From Syncephalis plumigaleata (lineage: Eukaryota; Zoopagomycota; Zoopagomycetes; Zoopagales; Piptocephalidaceae): a stretch of 64,000 nucleotides of DNA. Below are positions 57,205-64,000 of this stretch, piece after piece. The stretch lies in the NCBI GenBank assembly GCA_025201365.1, contig JAIXMF010000029.1, positions 1-64,000 of the forward strand. Direction: 5' to 3'. A program made the translations under genes and the position numbers. Each line of letters opens with the position of its first letter. The first letter of the stretch is position 1. A model generated the notes under the pieces. The model saw only the letters and a list, made by a program, of their open reading frames with translations. It had not been told where the DNA came from and did not search any database.

Positions 57205-59445
57205 ATGGGACGACCACGCAATCCTGGTTCTGTACGAACCGAGTCACTACGAACGGTAAGCATACGAGTTATTCCTTTTTTTACTTTCTTGTCTTTTTAT
57301 CACTACACGTATACGTATATATAATATGTAGCTAAACGAATTTTATGGATAGAACGCGAAACGTGTACGGAGTTTTGCTGAGTTAGATGGTAAGCTGCCT
57401 TGCAAACGAGTAAAACCTATATTATATGTGCCTAATAGTATTTGCTGTCGTCGATAGTTGATTCAAGTCATGAAGAAGATACTAGCTTTACATTCCGTAC
57501 TCGGCGGTCACGACGTAATGGCGCAAAGGTGGCTGATACGGCAACTAGCGCGGTGCCAGTTGCACCGTCTAATAGCTTGCATGAGCATAAGGCAATGCGT
57601 GCATCAAATAATAGCAGTAAGTCGCTTAAGCTAGTAAAGCCAAGCCAAAACATCATCAACCATCTTTTCCATTATCTCCTTCCTCATCGCCATCCGAAAC
57701 AGAGGAGTCCGAGTCCACACCACGCATTGCTACCCGTTCATCGCGTAAAGCAAAGGAGAATGCACTAATAGGAATGAGAGTGTTGAGCAAACCGCCACCA
57801 CCATCGCTGATCTCTACGCCCACACCACCTAAGCGAAGGGCGGCAATTAAGACGCCTACTTCGCGTAAGAAGACGCCACGTCAAACGGCGAAACATAACA
57901 AGGGCAAAATCAGTGAAGACAAATCAAATGAAGCAATGGAAATGACAGCAGAACCATCAACCATTGCTGCTAATACTGCTGCTGCTAATACTACAACACA
58001 AAGAAGATCGCGTCAAATGAGAAATACACCAAAACCTAGCGAATCTTTGCATACATCGGAGGTAAGTAAATAGTTTGCTTGTAAAACATTCAGTTGATTT
58101 ATCAATAAACTAGAAGAGCACAGCCCTACCGATGACATCTATGGAAACCCCGCGTAAAAAGCGAAAGCTTAATGATGGCACAACTACCTCGGAACAACGA
58201 TGTCGAACCGATTACACGGAACTATTGGTACAGATTCCTTTAGCGGAAACGCCCATTGCGAATAGAAACAAGGAAATGCGCAAGGAGAGACGACGCTCTA
58301 GTTTTACCATGCGCGGTAAACGTAAATCATCATTTGGTGGCACGCTTGGACTTGCAGGTAATTAGCACGCGTTGTTAATCTATAGCAAATAACTAATCAT
58401 ACATCGATATAGGACTACCGCATCCTGATATCCCATCTGAGCAGTTTTATCGACATATTGCCGCGGAGAAGACAGATGTTATCCGTGTACGTCAACTACT
58501 TTTCTGGTGTGCTCATAAAGCCATGGATAAGCAACAAGTGGATAATACGTCACTTGACACTAGTGTAATTACTATTGGTAAGTTGACAGCAATAATGCGT
58601 ACAATTACATGTATACTAATTATACGTATACATTCCTATAGCCAAAGACATCCAGAACAAAGTTATTGAAAAGTTCGGTAATGGTCATATTAACACAACC
58701 TATTTCCGACGAGATGTAAGTAGAAAGCAATAGCAAATTATATCATATATCGTATATATATATATTAATGTATTACTGAAATATAGATATCCTACGATGA
58801 GGAACCAGTTGAGGTGATCACACACAAGAAACATCCAGAAAACGAAGTAAACCTAAAGAAGAAGGCCGAATATGTGGAATTAATTCAACGGTATGTTGAT
58901 GAATTGATTCAATATCGGATAGCAGGCTGACTAACGAGTGCTCACGTATACTTTATAGATTACGCCGTGATATTGATCTATGGAATACACTAGTACGCTC
59001 GTATAATAGTTATCATAGCGAGTTACTAGATCGATGGAAGATTGGTAAAGACCAGGCAAACACATCCACAGAAGTAGACGAACAAGTTAAGAAGGAAGAC
59101 GAGTTGCAAAACTTGGATCTAACGACATTACGGCCCCCGGAAGAAGCATTTGCCCGTGATGTTATACTCGCCACTACTACTACACAGAAACAGGAAATCG
59201 ACACTATAATTCAGCGTACTAATGAATTAGCTACCATTGTCTCGAAACTTAGTGACAAGATAGGCACCATGTATGGAAGAACACATCAGTTGATTCAGGA
59301 GGAGACGGTGGCCGGTCAATATGCACAACAGATTATGACACAGGTCAGACTACATGAACAAACGACAACGCGAGACAAGAATGTCAACTCATCGTCGAAT
59401 GATGCCATGGACTTGCTACGTGCCATGTCAACATTTGGTCGTTGA
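57205..59445 (+). CDS. DSN1: Kinetochore protein DSN1/Mis13 (Mis12/MIND complex)
   Basis: Nine exons (57205-57255, 57353-57389, 57458-57616, 57703-58061, 58114-58357, 58413-58577, 58642-58715, 58787-58890, 58959-59445) give about 559 residues. The first half is disordered and basic with many TP/SP sites and KRRAA/RKKRK-type nuclear signals. The conserved Mis13/DSN1 region starts near residue 283: LPHPDIPSEQFYRHI, VRVRQLLFWCAHKAM, KDIQNKVIEKFGNGHINTTY, then coiled-coil helices to the C-terminus. RRRSSF (about residue 260) resembles the Aurora B-site patch preceding this domain in other fungi. The protein links centromeric chromatin to the Ndc80 complex at the kinetochore. The 57617-57702 intron was chosen because it joins the two frames in phase. 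Confidence 0.88.
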
Positions 59446-59594
59446 TTTATCGCATCAATTGTGTTAGTGTTGTTTTTCACTGTATTATTTGTTCTCATCA
59501 TCGTCGTCATTGTCATTGTCATTACCATCGTCATTATTATTATGAATAGGTTCGAATGCTGTTGTTTTTTATTACAACATTTTGTCACAGCTAT

Positions 59595-59631
<37 letters not shown>

Positions 59632-60341
59632 TTACTATCGTTGCTCTTAGTCTATTATTAAGAAATGCCATCTTAATGTTATGAATAACATACTATTCAA
59701 CTTGTAGTTTCGTGACAAGTGTAGATCTATTAGACGTGAAATGGAAAAAAAGAAAAAGTTCATCTACCTTGCACGCCTATATCACCTTGGTAACAAGTAA
59801 AGAAGAAGAGTAGTAAGAGTAGTAGTAGTAGTAATAGTAGTAAGAGTAAAAGGAATACTAATAACAATAACTACCAAACTATTGAAATCATTGCTTTCTC
59901 GGTATCTAGGCCAAGTAATAGTTGGCCATCATTAATATACAGCAGCACCACCACCACGACAACAACAATAACAACAATAACACCTAGCTGAGAATGTAAC
60001 AACTATTATTGCGATTCCTTGAGCTACACACTTTTCCTGTTTATTCCAACCTTTGTGTAAGCATAAGTGTGTATACGCTTATACCTATGCCATTGGTGTA
60101 CATACACCTACAAATATGCGTATTTGTGTGGATTCGCGCGCAAATTCATTCATTTGTGTGTATGTGAACGAATATCGACTAATTGTGTTGTAGTAGCAGC
60201 AGCAGCAGCAGCAGCAGCAATAATAATAATCATATTAGCAGCAGTAAGAGTCATAGTAGTTTTCTATAAGTATTTTTTTGTAACGACCATCAATTGTAAT
60301 AACAACAGCAGCAGCGATAGTAATAATACTTGTTGCAAGAA
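59446..60341. other. Microsatellite-rich spacer
   Basis: About 900 bases with TA/GT (59594-59630), AGT (about 59817-59835), CAA/ACA (59947-59983) and (AGC)8 (60195-60218) followed by AAT repeats. The last of these lies about 125 bp upstream of the next start codon. No gene supported. Confidence 0.55.
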
Positions 60342-61952
60342 ATGTTTATTGGCAATCTAGGCATTATGTTATTATCATTGAGCCATACTACTCTCTTGTT
60401 CTACTACTCATTGTATACCCGCGCTTCTTTCCTCTTTTCCGTGCGCTGGACGTATCTAATAATTACCATTCTACTATGGGCATCGCCAGTACAAGCTATT
60501 TGCGGTGATGGACGTGGTTGCTCGTTAAAGTCGCTACCCAAATCAACGGCTGCCATCATTCTATCCGTTGCTCTATTGTTGGGCGTTGTACTACTAATTG
60601 TTTTAATACGATCATTGCGAATATTCCGACGTGATTCTACTCGAGATCATCACACCACAACCGCGCAATCTCCATTCGTTGATGAGAATCCATCGCAACA
60701 ATCTACACTTGCTCATAACAAAACCGATAATACTCTACATTTACCTTCATATTCATCAGCCTCTTCTTCCTCTTCTTCTCCTTCCTCTTCTTCTTCTTCA
60801 TCTCCATCGAAATGGCGATGGTGGTTTCATCTATTTGTCTGGTTCGACAACGATGGTAGTCGACGTCAAAGTAAAGTGGCATGCGAAAAAGTAGAGTTGG
60901 ATCAAGTCATAGTACAACCAACTACGATTGCAACCATTGCAGCAGCAGCTACACCAACTACATCGAGTATGCAGTTCCATCCGATTATCGCCTCACAAGC
61001 GATTGAACAAGTCGCTTCGCCATTATCGTTAACAGCTACTCCATTCTCTACTCGCCGATGGCGTCGTATGTTTTGTGAGACGACTGAGCGTCCTCCATCG
61101 CCGCCGCCACCGCCACCACCCTCTCCCGTACGCGTTCGCTCAATTAACAACTGGAAGCATAACGACAGATGGTCATCTTCACAGCAACGATCACGTAGAT
61201 TGGAATGGCCGGTAGCACTGCCCGCCAGTTACACATCCCGTCTGTTGGAGTCGACATTACTGCCACGACCATCTCCGTCAATAGTGCATCCTCGTTGGAT
61301 TCCTGTATCGGCTCATTGGCCGTCGTTTGCGCTTGTTGCCGAGAGACCAGCCGTGGCACCCGCTGAATCTAATAGCAATACAACGGCCACAAGTACAACT
61401 ATCGCTCAGCCGGTTGAACTAGTTGCACCGCCATCACGATCCTTAGTACGTGCCGCTACTTGGTCACCGCAGTGTACATCAGCCATTCAATCTAGTGAAA
61501 TGTCACAGAAGGCAATTGATCAGCGTGACACTACACCGTCGAGTACTGCTGCAACTACACTGCACAGTGTATCAGTAGAATCATCGATGGCCACAAGTAA
61601 ACAAACAGCTAATCATGATCAAGATAATTTCGCTTATATGGATACATCATTGCTCTATTCACTGGGAGATCACCAGTTGGATAAGATGCAATTGGCGCAA
61701 TTGTTGAAACCACATTCACGTAGTCGTCGATCATTCTTGATAGCTAATTTATTAGCACAATCATGTATTGGAATAGCACCCGCTACTACTACTACTACTA
61801 CTAATACTACTACTACAGCATGGCCAATGACCTCTACAATAAATGATATAACACCAACGGATGTCACTATCATTTCAGCAACAACCGATATTAATAGTAA
61901 GGCGATTGATCAAGAGCAACAGCAACAACAGCGTGTACCATCGATAGTATGA
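60342..61952 (+). CDS. Single-pass membrane protein, hypothetical
   Basis: A single exon encodes about 536 residues from ATG 60342. A hydrophobic leader (TYLIITILLWASPVQA) is followed by a very short extracellular/lumenal part with two cysteines (CGDGRGC), then a strong transmembrane helix (IILSVALLLGVVLLIVLI) ending in basic RSLRIFRR. The cytosolic part of more than 420 residues is Ser/Thr/Pro-rich (poly-Ser, a PPPPPPPS run, STT runs) with some denser segments (KWRWWFHLFVWFDNDG, RRWRRMFCETTERPP). No known domain is recognised. This architecture fits a membrane-anchored scaffold or signalling protein; that is inference. An earlier in-frame non-ATG codon exists but is not used. Confidence 0.65.
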   Translation: MFIGNLGIMLLSLSHTTLLFYYSLYTRASFLFSVRWTYLIITILLWASPVQAICGDGRGCSLKSLPKSTAAIILSVALLLGVVLLIVLIRSLRIFRRDSTRDHHTTTAQSPFVDENPSQQSTLAHNKTDNTLHLPSYSSASSSSSSPSSSSSSSPSKWRWWFHLFVWFDNDGSRRQSKVACEKVELDQVIVQPTTIATIAAAATPTTSSMQFHPIIASQAIEQVASPLSLTATPFSTRRWRRMFCETTERPPSPPPPPPPSPVRVRSINNWKHNDRWSSSQQRSRRLEWPVALPASYTSRLLESTLLPRPSPSIVHPRWIPVSAHWPSFALVAERPAVAPAESNSNTTATSTTIAQPVELVAPPSRSLVRAATWSPQCTSAIQSSEMSQKAIDQRDTTPSSTAATTLHSVSVESSMATSKQTANHDQDNFAYMDTSLLYSLGDHQLDKMQLAQLLKPHSRSRRSFLIANLLAQSCIGIAPATTTTTTNTTTTAWPMTSTINDITPTDVTIISATTDINSKAIDQEQQQQQRVPSIV

Positions 61953-62937
61953 TCATTTACACTATCCGCTTATTGTATACTTACTTTGTGCGATACGTTT
62001 ATTAAATGATTCTATTCGTTATCTATATTAACGTAATTCTATAATGTATGTTACATTGATCAAAGGTGCAGTATGTAGACGAGTAATTAGGTTTATTAGT
62101 TAAAAAAGAATAAGATATAATGTTTGGTTATGAATTTCAACGAGTATCTCCATGATCAGTCTGGAGACAATCCTTGTAATTAAAACTATAAAGGAATAAA
62201 AGAAATAATAAGTAATAAGGGAAAGTACTGAGATGATACAACGACAATAATGACAACTTATACTAGATACTATAGTATCCATGCATGCATGCGTGTATGT
62301 GTAATCAAGGCTATATCGTAAATAATATATAGACTAGCGACTAGACATTTGTAGTAGTGGAAAAGGAAATGAATGGTCACATTACACATTACACATTACA
62401 CACACGAACAAACACCATAGCAATCAAGTAATTTTTTTATAAATAGCAATGGTTGCCAAATAAGTACTATTGGCAATAGCATTTTAATCGCCTATTTAAA
62501 CCATTTGCTTAAAATAAATTGTATGTCACGATGATAGAGATTAGGAAAGAAAGGAAAGCGAGTATTGCATAAGCAATTCTTTAAAATGCGAATGAGCGTA
62601 TTCAATGGGTAACGAGTGGTAGTATAAAAATATGGTATCGAGAAAGGGATAGTGTTTGTTCGTATGAGTTGTAAACCAGCAACCATACAAAGGGAAACAA
62701 ACACATATCCGTGCCATGTCTGATGGAAATAATAAAGCAGTTTTCACACAACACACGAGCATAGAACGAGATGAGCAAGCTAGTGAATGAATGAATGAAT
62801 GAGTGAGACACAGCCACCACCACTACAGCAACAACAACAACAACAACAACTTAGAGAAAGCCAGTAAACATTGATGCATATCTTTCTATATAAATATATG
62901 CCTGAATGAATACGCGTACATGCCAGTTTAAAGGTGG
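61953..62937. other. Spacer between convergent membrane-protein genes
   Basis: About 985 bases, AT-rich, with ATGCATGC near 62280, a CATTACA triple (62380-62400), GAATGAAT (about 62785-62802) and CAACAA (62827-62848) repeats. Minus-strand frames at 62492-62823 overlap each other in three frames and are not supported as genes. Confidence 0.5.
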
Positions 62938-63606
62938 TTAGACCATTCGATCAGCGACCGAATTGCCCGATGTCGGCATTGTCATGCATGGTGTACGCGG
63001 TGTGACCGGCATCTCATTGCCTCGACCGCGGAAGTCATAGGCTGGCGATGGAGGTACGTGCAGACCAATGGAACGTTGCGCAGCAACTCGTTGGCCTGCT
63101 CCTGTACCGGAGGGTGTTGCCACTGGCACGCCTAGACTAACAGAGGCAGGTGGCACTTCAACCATAATAGCGGTAGGCGCTCCTTTACGTCGTCCACCGC
63201 GTTTCATGGTCGGGATAGGACTGCCAAAAGTCGATTGATGATTGCTGTTATTCTGTACCGCGTGGCGTAGCATAATGGAGGAAGAGCGAGAGGGTCGCAA
63301 TGTTCCTCGCATGGCACCTCGACCTGCACTGGTTCTACCAGCGACAGTGGATGTTCTTATCGGCTGTTGCTGTTTCTTATTGCGTCTATAACGATAAACG
63401 AGTGCACCAACCACTATTACCGCTCCTGCCGCACCACCACACACAACTCCGGTTACGGCAGCGCGAGACGAGGACGAACTAGTTGTATTACTCTCGGCTT
63501 TACTTCCAGTATGATTGCTCGTTGCAGTACTAGGCGGAGCACTCTCTGCAACTTGATACAAAGAAATAAATAGCAATGCAATAGAGATAAACGTGTATAA
63601 CCGCAT
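62938..63606 (-). CDS. Small single-pass type I membrane protein, hypothetical
   Basis: A single exon encodes 222 residues. Signal peptide LYTFISIALLFISLYQVAES is followed by a short Ser/Thr/Asn-rich ectodomain with N-glycosylation-type sites (NHT, NTT). A transmembrane segment (VVCGGAAGAVIVVGALVYRY) is followed by basic RRNKKQ. The cytosolic tail is Gly/Ala/Arg/Pro-rich (GRTSAGRGAMRGTLRPSR, MKRGGRRKGAP) and ends ADRMV. Topology follows the positive-inside rule. It resembles short fungal cell-surface sensors in layout, but no family is recognised. Confidence 0.7.
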   Translation of the reverse strand: MRLYTFISIALLFISLYQVAESAPPSTATSNHTGSKAESNTTSSSSSRAAVTGVVCGGAAGAVIVVGALVYRYRRNKKQQQPIRTSTVAGRTSAGRGAMRGTLRPSRSSSIMLRHAVQNNSNHQSTFGSPIPTMKRGGRRKGAPTAIMVEVPPASVSLGVPVATPSGTGAGQRVAAQRSIGLHVPPSPAYDFRGRGNEMPVTPRTPCMTMPTSGNSVADRMV

Positions 63607-63876
63607 TGTTGCCTATAATGTTATTAGTAGCACGATGACAGGTTAGTGCATTTGTCATTGACGATTATCTTGCTAGCTAGCGTATTATTCTTATCAACTA
63701 CTCACCAGAGGAATACGATTAGAATATAGGCAGTTTATCTTCTTAGTTCGAGGCGAGAGTGCAGCGGCGACAGTGACAGTGGCGGCAGCTGTGCTAACAA
63801 GTGGATATGCAATGAGAACCACAATATTATAAGTGGCACACCGGTAAAACAAGCGAGTGTTGTACGATTGGCGCGT
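63607..63876. other. Divergent promoter region
   Basis: 270 bases between the divergent starts at 63606 and 63877, relatively GC-rich near 63750-63800. It presumably holds both promoters. Confidence 0.4.
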
Positions 63877-63937
63877 ATGGCACTAAACCTAGACGATTTT
63901 CTCAACAAGGCCAGCCCTGAAGGAGTGGAGAAAACAG
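63877..63937 (+). CDS. First exon of an unidentified gene (partial)
   Basis: ATG at 63877 opens a frame reading MALNLDDFLNKASPEGVEKT followed by a possible donor (AACAG|GTGTGA at 63938). The rest lies beyond the window edge. The frame could also continue unspliced to the stop at 63997. Too short to identify. Confidence 0.35.
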
Positions 63938-64000
63938 GTGTGAGAAGAGAAAGATTGCGAAAAACAAACGAATATGCTATTGTAAAGTTATTGCAATGAA

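Noticed and set aside
57617-57640. Very short (24-nt) intron option in DSN1
   Set aside because: Too short for this genome, whose introns are mostly 45-100 nt. The 57617-57702 intron restores frame and has proper ends.

Overview
This window looks like part of the nuclear genome of a fungus, probably an early-diverging (zygomycete-grade) lineage. The evidence is AT-rich, microsatellite-laden spacers; intron-rich genes with mostly 45-100 nt introns using GTAAGT-type donors and CTAAC-like branch sites; a fungal-type beta-tubulin; and a paxillin-like LIM protein with the usual fungal N-terminal cysteine motif. The lineage is inference and no species is claimed. Exon models were assembled by hand from splice signals and reading-frame continuity.

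Left part (1-27 kb): two catechol-O-methyltransferase-type genes converge tail to tail. They are followed by a tRNA-Leu(AAG), a short gag-only LTR retrotransposon with apparently identical LTRs, and a VPS55 endosomal sorting gene. SNU13 (spliceosome and snoRNP) is bracketed by two 232-bp inverted-repeat MITEs in opposite orientation. Then come an RGG-tail protein, a SET-domain protein, a LAMMER/CLK kinase, the RIO1 ribosome-biogenesis kinase, a small secreted protein and an intronless beta-tubulin carrying Met at position 198.

Accessory island (about 27.1-38.1 kb): pyrimidine-rich repeats flank the island in direct orientation, and a third, inverted copy lies inside. A second repeat family forms an inverted pair about 4.7 kb apart. 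Between these repeats are a two-exon gene with a FAR1/WRKY-GCM-like Cys-Cys-His-His motif, an RRM-like fragment, a 35-bp/105-bp minisatellite, and a divergent CDC20/FZR-type WD40 gene that retains only a degenerate C-box and lacks the C-terminal IR. This is the most unusual part of the window.

Right part (38-64 kb): a hypothetical gene, a four-LIM protein, a secreted protein-kinase-like protein, an M3 oligopeptidase (16 exons) and a longer relative of the MITE family come first. They are followed by UBR7, a CCDC137-like nucleolar protein, a PQ-loop transporter with a GC-AG intron, the kinetochore protein DSN1/Mis13, two single-pass membrane proteins, and the start of another gene at the edge.

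Most genes here are single housekeeping loci on both strands with no operon logic. The two largest spacers (11.8-16.7 kb and 39.5-42.8 kb) lie upstream of regulatory or cytoskeletal genes (LAMMER kinase, LIM protein).
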